Assembly (NCBI GenBank): GCA_963756455.1
Contig: CAVWNC010000003.1
Location: 434,001-498,000 of the forward strand
Reading direction: 5' to 3'
DNA length: 64,000 nt
Source: DASQPA01 sp963756455
Lineage (GTDB): Bacteria; Acidobacteriota; Thermoanaerobaculia; Multivoradales; UBA5704
Shown: positions 34,458 to 43,617 of the stretch, piece by piece
Numbering within the stretch: position 1 is the first letter of the stretch
How the letters are laid out: every line of letters begins with the position of its first letter
Notes under the pieces: model-generated
Seen by the model: only the letters and a program-made list of their open reading frames with translations
The model's database searches: none
What the model was told of the DNA's origin: nothing
Translations under genes and position numbers: made by a program

Positions 34458-37400
34458 GAATGGGTCTCCTCGGGCGCCGGCAGGAGGGCGCCGCGTTCGG
34501 CGTGCTTTTTCTCCGCCCCGCCGATCCGCTCGACCACCACGAAGAGGACCGGGATCAAGAAGATGGCGAGAAGGGTGGCGGCGAGCATGCCCGCGACGAC
34601 GACGGTACCCAGGATCTGGCGCGAGGCGGCGCCCGCGCCCTGGGCGATCCACAGCGGCACGCAGCCCAGGATGAAGGCGAAAGACGTCATCAGGATGGGT
34701 CGCAGGCGGAGCTGCGCTCCGACGAGCGCGGCCTCGGTAAGACTTCTCCCCTTTTCAAACTCGGTCTTCGCGAACTCGACGATCAGGATCGCGTTCTTGG
34801 CCGCGAGACCGATCAGCACGACGAGACCGATCTGTCCGAAGACGTCGAAATCGTAATGCCTTAGGAGCAGCCCCAGAAAGGCGCCGAAGACCGCCACGGG
34901 AACCGAGAGAAGGACGCTGAACGGCAGAGTCCAGCTCTCGTAGAGGGCGGCGAGGATGAGGAAGACGAAGATGATCGAGAGCAGGAAGACCTGTCCGGTC
35001 GTCCCCGCCGCCTTCTTTTCCTGGTAGGAGAGGTCCGACCAGTCGAAGCCCATCTCGCGCGGCAGGGTCTGGTTCGCCACCTGCTCCAGGGCGTCCAGCG
35101 CCTGGCCCGAGCTGTAGCCGGGCGCCGCGGCGCCGGTCACCTGGGCGGCGCGGAAGAGATTGAAGCGCTGGGTGTACTCGGGTCCCGCGGTGGTGCGGAT
35201 CGTCGTGATCGCCGAGAGCGGCACCATGTTGCCGTCGTTGTTCCGCACGTAATACTGCCCGATGTCCTCCGGGTTCACCCGCTCCTCCCCCTCGCCCTGG
35301 AGATAGACCCGCCACTGCCGGCCGAAACGGTTGAACTGGTTGATGAAGCTGCCGCCCAGGAAAGCCTGGAGCGACTGGTAGACGTCGCCGATCGGGATCC
35401 CCTGTTTCAAGGCCTTGTCGCGATCGACGTCGACCAGCACCTGCGGCACGGCGGCACGGAAGGAGCTGTTGACGTTCTGAAGCTCGGGCCGCTTCCTCGC
35501 CGCGGCGAGGAACTTCTGGAGATTGTCGTTCAGATATTGGACGTCGTTGCCGGTCCGGTCTTGGACCCAGAGCGAGAAGCCGCCCGCCGTGCCGAGGCCG
35601 GGAATCGCCGGCGGCAGGAAGGCGAAGACGGTCCCCTCCGGGATCTGGGCGCGGAAGGCGTCGTTGAGCTTCGCCGTCAACTCCTTCGCCGTCCTCCCGT
35701 TGCCCTCCCGCGTGTCCCAGGGATCGAGCGAAACGAAGAAGAAGGCGTTGTAGGTAGCCGACACGTACGACAGCAGGCTGAAGCCCGCGACCGTGTTGTA
35801 GTAGCGGACCCCCTTGGTGGTTTTGAGAATGTCCTCGACTTTCCGGCAGACGGCGTCGGTCCGCTGGAGCGACGAAGCATCGGGCAACTGCACGTTCAGA
35901 TAGAAATAGCCCTGATCCTCGTCGGGAAGGAAGCTGCCGGGCACCTTCTTCCCCAGCCCGCCGGCCAGCAGGCCGAAACCGAGCAGGATCAGAAGCGCGA
36001 TCGCCACCTTGCGGATGAGAAATCCGGAAGCCCCGATGTAGCCCCGGGTCGCCTTCTCGAAGCCGCGATTGAAGCCGCCGAAGAAGCGGGCGAGGAGGCC
36101 GCGCGACTCCTTCCTCGGCTTCAGGAGAAGGGCGGAGAGGGCCGGCGACAGCGACAGGGCGTTGAACGCCGAGATCAGGACCGAGATGGCGATCGTCAAC
36201 GCGAACTGCTTGTTGAGCCGCCCTTGGATGCCGCCCAGGAAGGCGACGGGGAGGAACACCGACGAGAGGATGAGGGCGATGGCGACGACCGGCCCCGACA
36301 CCTCGCGCATCGCCTGGAGGGTCGCCTCGCGCGGCGTCTTCCCCTCTTCGATGTGGTGCTCGACCGCCTCGACGACGACGATGGCGTCGTCGACGACCAG
36401 GCCGATCGCCAGAACGAGGCCGAAGAGAGAGAGCGAATTGATCGAGAAGCCGAGGAGCGGGAAGGCGGCGAAGGTGCCGATGAGCGACACCGGCACCGCG
36501 ATCAGGGGAATCAAGGTCGCCCGCCAGTTCTGAAGGAAGAGGAAGACGACGAGGATGACCAGGATCATCGCCTCGACGAGCGTGAGGACGATCTCCTTGA
36601 TGCCCTCGGTCACCGGGAGCGTGGTATCGACCGAAACCTTATAGTCGAGCCCCTCGGGAAAGCGGGACTTGAGAACCTCCATCTGCTTCTTGATGCCCTC
36701 GGCGACCGCCAGGGCGTTCGAGCCCGGGGCCTGGTAGATGCCGATGATCGAGGACGGCTTGCCGTTGAAGCGCCCGATCTGCTTGTAGGAGAGGGCGCCG
36801 AGCTCGATCCGCGCGACATCCTTCAGGCGCACCGCCGAGTTGTCGGGGTTCAGGCGGACGACGACGTTGCCGAACTCCTCCGCGGTGACCAGCCGCCCCT
36901 GGGCGCGGACGGAGTAGGTGAACTCCTGGCCCGCCGGCGAGGGCTCGGCGCCGATCTGCCCCGAGGGGTTGACCGTGTTCTGCGCCTGGACGGCGCGGAG
37001 GAGGTCGGAGACGGTCAACGAGAGCTTGGCGAGCTGATCGGGCTTCACCCAGATCCGCATCGCGTACTCGGAGGCGCCGAAGTTCAGCACCTGGCCGACG
37101 CCCGGCACCCGGTAGAGGGCGTCGTTGACGTTGATGAGCGCGTAGTTGCCGAGGAAGAGGCCGTCGTAGGTCCCCTTCGGCGAGAAGAGGGAGATCAGCA
37201 TCAACGGCGTGCCCTGGGTCTTCCGGTAGGTGAGACCGAAGGTGTTGACGTCGGCCGGGAGGCTCGGCTGCGCCTGGGAGACCCGGTTCTGGGCGTTGAC
37301 CTGGTCGGCGTTCCTGTCGGTGCCGACGTCGAAGGTGACGCGGAGCGTGATCGTGCCGTCGGAAGCGTTCACCGACTGCATGTAGAGCTCGTCCTCGACG

Positions 37401-37612
37401 CCGTTCATCTGCTGCTCGAGCGGCGTCGCCACCGCCTGCTCGACGGTGATCGCATCGGCGCCGGGGAAGGTGCTCTGGATCTGGATCAAGGGCGGAACGA
37501 TGTCCGGATACTGGGCGATGGGGAGCCCCAGCATCGCGACCAGCCCCAAGAGGACGGTCAGGATGGAGATGACGATCGCGACGATCGGCCGGTCGATGAA
37601 GAAACGAGCCAT
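34454..37612 (-). CDS. RND efflux transporter, HAE1 family
   Basis: The inner-membrane proton-driven pump subunit, 1052 residues, of AcrB/MexB type. The first membrane segment begins FFIDRPIVAIVISILTVLLG, and the proton-relay aspartates are in GLVVDDAIVVVEAVEHH. Two large periplasmic loops (porter and docking domains) and twelve membrane segments fit the length, and the second half repeats the fold (GLVVLIGLAAKNAILIVEFA). Hydrophobic/amphiphilic drug export is the family role. It lies four bases after the adaptor gene and overlaps the outer-membrane gene. Confidence 0.96.
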   Translation of the reverse strand: MARFFIDRPIVAIVISILTVLLGLVAMLGLPIAQYPDIVPPLIQIQSTFPGADAITVEQAVATPLEQQMNGVEDELYMQSVNASDGTITLRVTFDVGTDRNADQVNAQNRVSQAQPSLPADVNTFGLTYRKTQGTPLMLISLFSPKGTYDGLFLGNYALINVNDALYRVPGVGQVLNFGASEYAMRIWVKPDQLAKLSLTVSDLLRAVQAQNTVNPSGQIGAEPSPAGQEFTYSVRAQGRLVTAEEFGNVVVRLNPDNSAVRLKDVARIELGALSYKQIGRFNGKPSSIIGIYQAPGSNALAVAEGIKKQMEVLKSRFPEGLDYKVSVDTTLPVTEGIKEIVLTLVEAMILVILVVFLFLQNWRATLIPLIAVPVSLIGTFAAFPLLGFSINSLSLFGLVLAIGLVVDDAIVVVEAVEHHIEEGKTPREATLQAMREVSGPVVAIALILSSVFLPVAFLGGIQGRLNKQFALTIAISVLISAFNALSLSPALSALLLKPRKESRGLLARFFGGFNRGFEKATRGYIGASGFLIRKVAIALLILLGFGLLAGGLGKKVPGSFLPDEDQGYFYLNVQLPDASSLQRTDAVCRKVEDILKTTKGVRYYNTVAGFSLLSYVSATYNAFFFVSLDPWDTREGNGRTAKELTAKLNDAFRAQIPEGTVFAFLPPAIPGLGTAGGFSLWVQDRTGNDVQYLNDNLQKFLAAARKRPELQNVNSSFRAAVPQVLVDVDRDKALKQGIPIGDVYQSLQAFLGGSFINQFNRFGRQWRVYLQGEGEERVNPEDIGQYYVRNNDGNMVPLSAITTIRTTAGPEYTQRFNLFRAAQVTGAAAPGYSSGQALDALEQVANQTLPREMGFDWSDLSYQEKKAAGTTGQVFLLSIIFVFLILAALYESWTLPFSVLLSVPVAVFGAFLGLLLRHYDFDVFGQIGLVVLIGLAAKNAILIVEFAKTEFEKGRSLTEAALVGAQLRLRPILMTSFAFILGCVPLWIAQGAGAASRQILGTVVVAGMLAATLLAIFLIPVLFVVVERIGGAEKKHAERGALLPAPEETHS

Positions 37613-37616
37613 GGCG

Positions 37617-38804
37617 TCACTTCCCCCCTGTCGGGGCGGGCGAGGCGGGGTTGGAGCTTTCGGCCGTCTCGGCCGGCGCGTCGGTGGGTTTCACCGCGGC
37701 GCCCGACTTGACCTTCGAGAAGCCCTCGACGACCACCCGGTCGCCGGGGGAGAGCCCGGAGTCGATGACCCAGAGCTTGCCGATCCGCTCGGCCGGCTTG
37801 ACGGTTTTGATCTCGGCCTTGTTGTCGCTCCCCACGACCGCCACCTGGTAGCCGCCCTGGAGCTCGTTGACGGCGCGCTGCGGGACGAGGATCGCCCCCT
37901 TCTTGATCTCGGTGACGGCGCGGACCTTGGCGTACTGGCCCGGACGCAGCAGGTTTCCCGGGTTGGGGAAGGCGGCGACGGTCGTGATGGTGCCGGTCTT
38001 GACGTCGATCTGCCGGCCCTCGAAGAGGATGCGACCCCGCTGCGGGAAGGTCGAGCCGTCGGTCAGCACGAGCTCCAGGTTGTTGGCCCGCGCCGCCCCG
38101 GGATTCTTCTGAGTCTCCTCCTGGAGCTTCAGGTACTCCTGCTCGGAGAGCGGGTACTCGACGCGGATGGGGTCGCACTGGGAGACCGTGGTCAGGACCG
38201 TCGAGGGGTTCACCAGGTTCCCCACCTGCTGGGTGGCGGCGCCGGCGATGCCCGCGATCGGCGAGTCCACCCGGGTCCAGGAGAGGTTCAGGCGCGCCTG
38301 GTGGACCGCCGCCGCCCGCGAGTCGACCGCCGCCTTGGCGGCGCGCTCGGCGGAGAGGGCGTCGTCGAGCTCCTGCTGGCTGATCGCCTTGTCGCTCACC
38401 AGGGGCTTGAAGCGGTTGACGTCCTGCTGGGTCTTCGCGAGTTGGGCCTCAAACTGCCCGAGATCGGCCTGGGCCTGTTCGAGCTGGGCCTGGAGCTGCC
38501 GGGGGTCGATCGTGAAGAGCAGGTCGCCCTGACGGACGAAGCTCCCCTCGTTGTACACCCGCCGCAGGAGATAGCCGTCGACCTTCGGACGGATCTCGGC
38601 GTTGACGTTGCCCTGGGTGGTGCCGATCCACTCCTTGTAGACCGGGACGTCCTTCTGGACGACCGGGGTGACGACGACCGCGGGCGGCGCCGAGGGGGCC
38701 GATGAGGACGCGGGCGCCTCGCTCTTCGCGTGACAGCCGAGAGCGGCGAGAGCGGCGAGAGCGAGAACGAGGGCACCGGGGCCCAGGTAGAGATGACGCT
38801 TCAT
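37617..38804 (-). CDS. RND efflux periplasmic adaptor (membrane fusion protein)
   Basis: The 395-residue adaptor links pump and outer-membrane channel. It has a lipoprotein signal with Cys24 in AALGC. Family segments include TTQGNVNAEIRPKVDGYLLR, the alpha-hairpin (about 95-160), RVDSPIAGIAG and RAVTEIKKGAILVPQRAV. The C-terminal tail is Pro/Ala/Glu-rich. It is first in the pump operon and behind a palindromic operator. AcrA-like function is near certain; substrates are not predictable. Confidence 0.95.
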   Translation of the reverse strand: MKRHLYLGPGALVLALAALAALGCHAKSEAPASSSAPSAPPAVVVTPVVQKDVPVYKEWIGTTQGNVNAEIRPKVDGYLLRRVYNEGSFVRQGDLLFTIDPRQLQAQLEQAQADLGQFEAQLAKTQQDVNRFKPLVSDKAISQQELDDALSAERAAKAAVDSRAAAVHQARLNLSWTRVDSPIAGIAGAATQQVGNLVNPSTVLTTVSQCDPIRVEYPLSEQEYLKLQEETQKNPGAARANNLELVLTDGSTFPQRGRILFEGRQIDVKTGTITTVAAFPNPGNLLRPGQYAKVRAVTEIKKGAILVPQRAVNELQGGYQVAVVGSDNKAEIKTVKPAERIGKLWVIDSGLSPGDRVVVEGFSKVKSGAAVKPTDAPAETAESSNPASPAPTGGK

Positions 38805-38969
38805 CCTGACGTCTCCTTACGTACCGGCGGACCGCCCGGCAGAGTGCCGGGGCGCTACCGCTTCCGGGGCGTGGTCAGCGGGCTTCTGACTTGGAGCGAG
38901 CTGGCGAACGGTAGAGAGCCTCACCCGGACGGGGCCGCGAGAAGGGCGGCTCGAGGTCCGGAGGGCAGT

Positions 38970-39012
38970 TCGTTCATACATGAATGGTATAGACCCGCCC
39001 CTTGGCTGTCAA
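38970..39012 (-). promoter_or_regulatory. Promoter and TetR-like operator of the efflux operon
   Basis: The palindrome TTCATACATGAA (38973-38984) resembles AcrR-type operators. On the minus strand TTGACA (39012-39007) and TATACC (38991-38986) abut it, with a short 15-bp spacer that may keep basal activity low. No TetR-family gene lies next to it. Confidence 0.5.
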
Positions 39013-39070
39013 TACGGGACCGACCCCTAAGTCGGCCGAAAGGAACATGCAAGGTAGAATCCACCCCCCT

Positions 39071-39493
39071 ATGCCCACGATCCAGCAACTCCCGGCGATC
39101 AACGCCACCTTGAACGCCCTGTCGGCGGTGCTCCTCGTCACCGGCTATCTCTTAATTCGCGCCAAGCGCTGGCAGGCCCACCGGAACGTCATGGTCGCGG
39201 CGCTCGTCTCCTCGACCGCCTTCCTCACCTGCTACCTGATCTACCACGCCCACATCGGCTCCAAGCACTTTCCCGGCAGCGGATCGGCGCGCATCCTCTA
39301 TTACTCCATCCTTTTGACCCACACCGTGCTCGCGGCGACCGTCCCCTTCCTCGCCGGGATCACCGTCTACCGGGCCTACCGCCGCCGCTTCGGCGACCAC
39401 CGCCGGATCGCCCGCTGGACGCTGCCGATCTGGCTGTACGTCTCGGTGACCGGAGTGATCGTCTACTGGATGCTGTACCAGATGAAGTGGTGA
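39071..39493 (+). CDS. DUF420 membrane protein
   Basis: A 140-residue integral membrane protein with about four membrane segments. The family pattern LPAINATLNALSAVLLVTGY is followed by a basic cytoplasmic loop (AKRWQAHRNVMV), then TCYLIYHAHIGSKHF and a LLTHTVLAATVPFLAGITVY segment with conserved histidines. DUF420 proteins are often near cytochrome oxidase assembly genes, though none is here. I start at ATG 39071, where the family begins; ATG 39047 is an alternative with a purine-rich stretch close upstream. Confidence 0.85.
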   Translation: MPTIQQLPAINATLNALSAVLLVTGYLLIRAKRWQAHRNVMVAALVSSTAFLTCYLIYHAHIGSKHFPGSGSARILYYSILLTHTVLAATVPFLAGITVYRAYRRRFGDHRRIARWTLPIWLYVSVTGVIVYWMLYQMKW

Positions 39494-39527
39494 GGGCGGG
39501 GGGAGAGGAGAGGGAGATGGAAAAGTC

Positions 39528-40292
39528 ATGACGGAGGAAAAGCCGGCGATGGCCTTCGGCAGGCGCGTGTACGGTCTGGGCGTGATGGCGTTCGGGATGG
39601 TCTGCCTGGCGTGGGGGGACTTCGACCTGGGGCAGCCGGTGCCCAAGGACTTTCCCCACCGCCTCGCTCTCGCCTATGCTGCCGCGGCGTTGATGCTCGT
39701 CGCGGGCGCGGCCGTCGAGTGGCGGCGGACCGCGGCCTGGGGCGCCGCGACGATCACCGCGTACTACGCGCTCGTCGTCGTCCTCCTGATGAACGGCCGC
39801 GTGGTGCTCGCCCATACCGCCGAATTCGGCGCCTACAGCGGCGCCGCCGAGCAGCTCGCGATCGCGGCGGGCGGCCTGATCGTCTACGCCGCGAGCGCCA
39901 AGATCGATGCGGCCCTGGCCGCCCGCCTCACCCGCGGGGGCCAGCTGGCGTTCGGGCTTTGCGCGCTCTTGTTCGGTGGAGCGCATTTTTTCTACCTGAG
40001 CCTCACCGCCCCGTTGGTCCCCAAATGGCTGCCGCCTTCGCAAGACTTCTGGGCCTATGCGACCGGGGTCGGCCTCCTCGCGGCGGGCGTTGCGATCCTC
40101 ACGGGCGTACAGGCCCGCCTCGCCACGATCCTGCTGACCTCCATGTTTGCGTCCTTCGCCCTCCTGGTGCACGGGCCGATGCTCGTCGCCCACCCCGCGA
40201 GCCATTCGGTCGTGAGCGAGAACGTCCTGAATTTCACCGTGATGGGCGTCGCCTGGGTCGTGGCGGACTCGCTCGCGTGGCAGAAGCGCTGA
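39528..40292 (+). CDS. Polytopic membrane protein, unknown function
   Basis: 254 residues with about seven hydrophobic segments: FGMVCLAWGDF near 25, LAYAAAALMLVAGAAVEW near 50, TAYYALVVVLLMN near 80, then pairs around 110, 140, 180, 205 and 230. It has DoxX-like general character, but no motif secures that. It follows the DUF420 gene by 34 bases and probably shares its transcript. Confidence 0.7.
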   Translation: MTEEKPAMAFGRRVYGLGVMAFGMVCLAWGDFDLGQPVPKDFPHRLALAYAAAALMLVAGAAVEWRRTAAWGAATITAYYALVVVLLMNGRVVLAHTAEFGAYSGAAEQLAIAAGGLIVYAASAKIDAALAARLTRGGQLAFGLCALLFGGAHFFYLSLTAPLVPKWLPPSQDFWAYATGVGLLAAGVAILTGVQARLATILLTSMFASFALLVHGPMLVAHPASHSVVSENVLNFTVMGVAWVVADSLAWQKR

Positions 40293-40334
40293 GCACGGGC
40301 AAAGTTTTGGGACCTCGGATAGCACCAGCCAAAC

Positions 40335-40612
40335 TTAAATCGCGGCGTCGAGGAGAGCACGCGGGTTCTTGAACGCGATCGTGAGGAGCATGCGCGCCGG
40401 GCCAGAGGGAGTGCGTCGGCCTTGCTCCCACTCCTGCAACGTGCGGACCGAAACTCCGAGCAGGCGGGCGAACTCGGACTGCGACAATCCTACCCGAGCG
40501 CGCGTTTCGGCAACCGAGGGAAACGTCAGGACGCGTCCCACCTGCCCGCCCTTGATCTCACGGATATCGGCCAGGATCTCGGCTCCGATGTTGCGACCAC
40601 CTTCTTACTCAT
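40335..40612 (-). pseudogene. XRE/HigA-type antitoxin, frameshifted
   Basis: The body reads NIGAEILADIREIKGGQ, then VGRVLTFPSVAETRARVGLS, QSEFARLLGVSVRTLQEWEQ and GRRTPSGPARMLL: the NadS/HigA-like antitoxin with an intact HTH. The expected start ATG-AGT-AAG-AAG (MSKK) at 40612 overlaps the toxin stop but is in the wrong frame and meets a stop after 28 codons. A one-base loss in the run AAGAAGGTGG accounts for it. The intact-frame remainder starts only at GTG 40541. It is either a decayed gene or a sequencing error. Confidence 0.75.
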
Positions 40613-40793
40613 TTTCGATCTCCTTCCGAATTTGTCGAAGCACGTGCGTCGGGATGTTATCTGCAACGTTCTTCGGATAAAGTGTCAGCATCCAGATCAC
40701 ACCCTCCCGAAGTCGCAGGTAGTAGATGACACGGAGTCCCCCACGCTTGCCTCGAACTTCTGCCAAGGCCCCGTCAAAGTCGCTTTTCTCTTC
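40605..40793 (-). pseudogene. RelE/HigB-type toxin, N-terminally truncated by a repeat
   Basis: The last 62 codons of a RelE-superfamily toxin are intact: LAEVRGKRGGLRVIYYLRLR, then GVIWMLTLYPKNVADNIPTH and VLRQIRKEIENE. Family members are about 105-120 residues, so roughly half is missing. The homologous sequence stops exactly at 40794, where the nested-palindrome repeat begins, so insertion of that element most likely removed the toxin's 5' half. The gene is in HigBA order with the frameshifted antitoxin downstream. Confidence 0.75.
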
Positions 40794-40982
40794 GCCCCGA
40801 AGGGGCTTGGGGTCGGTAGCCTGGGGTGAAAACCCCAGGAAAGGGGAGGAATAAGAATCTTCAGCCCCGAAGGGGCGACGGTAATTCCACCTGTACCTTC
40901 GCCCCTTCGGGGCTTTTTTTTCTTGTGGTTACCTCAACCTGGGGCTCTCGCCCCAGGCTACCAACCCAAGCCCCTTCGGGGC
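40794..40982. repeat. 189-bp nested-palindrome repeat element
   Basis: Four copies of GCCCCGAAGGGGC or its reverse lie at 40794-40806, 40864-40876, 40901-40913 and 40970-40982. The outer about 45 bp on each side are inverted repeats of each other (GCCCCGAAGGGGCTTGGG, then GGTAGCCTGGGG). The middle 52 bp form another palindrome ending in a T8 run. Similar GCCCCGAAGGGGC elements are dispersed in some acidobacterial and planctomycete genomes. It carries no coding capacity and may be a mobilised MITE- or REP-like element. The rest of the gap to 41116 shows nothing else. Confidence 0.85.
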
Positions 40983-41116
40983 AGGCCCTCCGCCGCGGGA
41001 TTGCATTTCCGAGCGCCGCTGGCCCCTGCCGGCGGCGGGTGACCCCGGGTTCGAGCGGACGGGCGTCCCGTTCGAGTTGGCGGATGCGGTCGAGCAGGGT
41101 CGTCCAGGGCACCCTT

Positions 41117-41626
41117 TCAGCCCGCGACCGCGACCGGCTCTTCGGTCTTCGCCGCTTTGGACGTCTCCGGCGTCTGGGTCGACTTGTAACCGCCGGGCAC
41201 GGTCCGCGAGGAGATCGCCAGGCGGTTCCAGGCGTTGATCGTGGCGATCGCGAAGGTCAGGTCGGCGAGCTCCTTGTCGCTGAAGTGCGTCCGGGCTGCC
41301 TCGTAGACCGCGTCCTCCACATGGCCGTCGGCGACTAAGGTTACCGCCTCCGTCCAGGCCAGGGCCGCCCGCTCCCGCTCGCTGTAGTACGGGCATTCGC
41401 GCCAGGCGTCGAGCGAGTAGAGGCGCTGCTCGTTTTCGCCGATCGCGCGGAGATCCTTCCAGTGCATGTCCAGGCAGTAGGCGCAGCCGTTGAGCTGCGA
41501 GGCGCGGAGCTGGACCAGGAAACGCAGGGGCTTCTCCAGGCCGCAAGCGTCGAGATAGTTCTCCAGGCTGTCCATGGCGTCATAGATTCCGGGGGCGACC
41601 GTGGCGTAGTTGAACCGTACTTTCAT
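41117..41626 (-). CDS. Carboxymuconolactone decarboxylase/AhpD-like protein
   Basis: 169 residues of the AhpD-like alkylhydroperoxidase fold. The redox motif is GCAYCLDMHWKDLR (CxxC with following His), and the core helices include LRFLVQLRASQLN and FSDKELADLTFAIATINAWN. The ATG at 41626 has GGAGG seven bases upstream and begins MKVRFNYATVAPG. The C-terminal tail is low complexity (TPETSKAAKTEEPVAVAG). It is divergent from the MocR-type regulator gene, which is commonly how such enzymes are controlled. Confidence 0.9.
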   Translation of the reverse strand: MKVRFNYATVAPGIYDAMDSLENYLDACGLEKPLRFLVQLRASQLNGCAYCLDMHWKDLRAIGENEQRLYSLDAWRECPYYSERERAALAWTEAVTLVADGHVEDAVYEAARTHFSDKELADLTFAIATINAWNRLAISSRTVPGGYKSTQTPETSKAAKTEEPVAVAG

Positions 41627-41680
41627 GATTTCCTCCAAGGCGAAGTGGGCCGGCGCGGCCCGTTCCATCTGGAGGGAGAA

Positions 41681-41740
41681 TAGTGGAAAGTGGACTTCTT
41701 CAGAAGGTCCATTTAGGATATTTCCGCTGTACCACTTCCA
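41681..41740. promoter_or_regulatory. Putative operator between AhpD-like and MocR genes
   Basis: Two inverted repeats lie in this short intergenic region: TGGAC-TTCT/AGAAGGTCCA around 41691-41711 and TGGAAAGTGG with ACCACTTCCA at its two ends. They are plausible binding sites of the adjacent regulator. Confidence 0.4.
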
Positions 41741-43337
41741 TGCCGAAGAAGACCCCGCCCTTCGCCCTCATGCTGCCCCCCCGGGAGCCCGGAGCCCCGG
41801 CCGTCCGCTGGCTCTATGGCGCCCTCCGCGGCGAGATCCTCGAAGGCCGGCTCCGCCCCGGCGCCCGCCTCCCGGCCACCCGCGACCTGGCGACCCAGTA
41901 CGGCCTGGCGCGGGGGACGATCCTCGAAGCCTTCGAGCAGCTCAAGTCCGAAGGCTACGTGGAGGCGAGCGTGGGCTCCGGCACCTACGTCGCGAAGATC
42001 CTCCCCGATCGCCTGCTCGAAGTCGGCCGGCCGGCTCGGGCGGCGCGGGCGGGATCCCCCAGGAGGGGCAGGAGAGGAAGGAAGAGAAGAGGCCCCCCCG
42101 CCGGCTCTCCGACTACGGTCGCCGGTTGCGCCCCTTCCCGGACCTGGACGTCGCCCCCCGCCGCGCCTTCCGGCCCAACCAGCCGGCGGTGGACCTCTTT
42201 CCCACCACCCTCTGGGCGCAGGTCACCGCCCGCCGCCTGCGGCGTGCCACCGGGAATCTCCTTCTCGGCTGTCCACCACTCGGCTACCGGCCGCTCCAGG
42301 AGGCGGTGGCGGCCTACCTGACGACCGCGCGCGGCGTGCAATGCACCCCCGACCAGGTGGCGATCGTCTCCGGCGTCCAGGAGGCGCTCGATCTGGTCGC
42401 CCGCCTCTTCCTCAACCCCGGCGACCGGGTCGCGATCGAGAACCCCGGCTACATCGGCGCCGCCTTCACCTTCGAGGCCTGCGGAGCGACGATCGTGCCC
42501 GTCCCCTTAGACGACGAGGGCCTGACCTTGGGGGATACGCTCAAAGGCGTCCGGCTCGTCTACGTGACGCCGGCCCACCAGTTCCCCCTGGGCGTCAGCA
42601 TGAGCCTCCCCCGCCGCCTGGCGCTCCTCTCCTGGGCGCGGGCCACGGGAGCGATGATCTTCGAGGACGACTACGACAGCGAATACCGCTACTCCGGCCG
42701 CCCCGTACCGGCCCTCCAGGGCCTCGACCGGCAGGGCCAGCACGGCCGCCCGGGCCGCCAGTGCCAAGTGCTCTTCGCCGGCAGCTTCAGCAAGGTGCTC
42801 TTCCCGTCTCTCCGCCTGGGCTATCTCGTCCTGCCGGAAGACCTCGTGGACCCCTTCGCGGCAGCCCAATCGGTGACCAATCGGCACGCGCCGCTCCTCG
42901 AGCAGGCGGTGCTCGCGGATTTCCTCGCCGAGGGTCATTTCGGCCGGCACCTCCGGCGGATGCGGGAGATCTACGCGGAGCGCCTGTCGATCCTCCTCGA
43001 AGAGGCCAGACAACACGTAGCCGGTCTCCTCGACATCTCCAATATCGAGGCCGGCCTGCAGACCGTCGGCTGGCTCCGCGGCGGCATCCTTGGAGACACG
43101 GCGCAGAAGGCCGCGCTCGCCAGGGGCGTCGAGGTCACCTCCCTCGGCTGCTACGCCCAGCCTTCTATGCCGGAGAAGCCGGAGAAGGCGGAGAACGGTC
43201 TGCTCCTCGGCTTCGCCGCCGTCGACGTCCCGGAGATCCGCCGCGGCGTGCGGGAGCTCGCCCTGGCGCTCCAAGGGCTGGGAGGGCTCGAAGGGCAGGG
43301 AAAGAATGTCCGGCCCTATACTAAAGGACATGCCTGA
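41740..43337 (+). pseudogene. MocR/PdxR-type regulator (GntR HTH + aminotransferase), frameshifted
   Basis: The first frame encodes a GntR winged helix (WLYGALRGEILEGRLRPGAR, then LPATRDLATQYGLARGTILE). The aminotransferase-like domain continues in another frame from LSDYGRRLRPFPDL through IEDDYDSEYR-type FEDDYDSEYRYSGRP to the PLP lysine in AGSFSKVLFPSLRLGYLV, and on to TKGHA. The switch is needed in the linker, near a C7 tract at 42093-42099. One extra C would restore one reading frame of about 530 residues. It could be decay, sequencing error or slippage. The stop overlaps the next gene by eight bases. Confidence 0.85.
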
Positions 43338-43617
43338 GCTGGACTTGAGCGCCCTCCCCGGCGGGGATCTCGTCCAACAGGGGATCGCCGACCTCGCCCA
43401 GGGCATCGAGTCCCTCCCCGCGCTCCTCGTCTCGATCGGCTCGCCCCGCCTGCGCCGCCTCGGCCTCCCCCTCCCGGAGACCGTCTTCCCCACCCCCGAG
43501 CACCGCCTCTACGAGAAGCTCGCCGAGACCGACAGCGATTCGGCCCACTCCCGGTACAACGCGCTGATCCGGCGGCTGGTCAGCTTCGAGAGGGCGGCGG
43601 AATGCGGCGGCTGGTAG
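43330..43617 (+). CDS. Small partner protein upstream of a nucleotidyltransferase
   Basis: 95 residues: MPELDLSALPGGDLVQQGIA, then a hydrophobic helix (ESLPALLVSIGSPRLRRLGL) and EHRLYEKLAETDSDSAHSRY. It has no recognised domain. It overlaps the regulator stop by eight bases and the following nucleotidyltransferase start by 16, so it is coupled to the latter. As at 32726-32783, a short gene precedes and overlaps a nucleotidyltransferase, but the proteins are not alike. Confidence 0.65.
   Translation: MPELDLSALPGGDLVQQGIADLAQGIESLPALLVSIGSPRLRRLGLPLPETVFPTPEHRLYEKLAETDSDSAHSRYNALIRRLVSFERAAECGGW

Noticed and set aside
40826..41338. Plus-strand frame across the nested-palindrome repeat
   Set aside because: It is composed of repeat sequence plus the antisense of the AhpD-like gene, with no protein family match.
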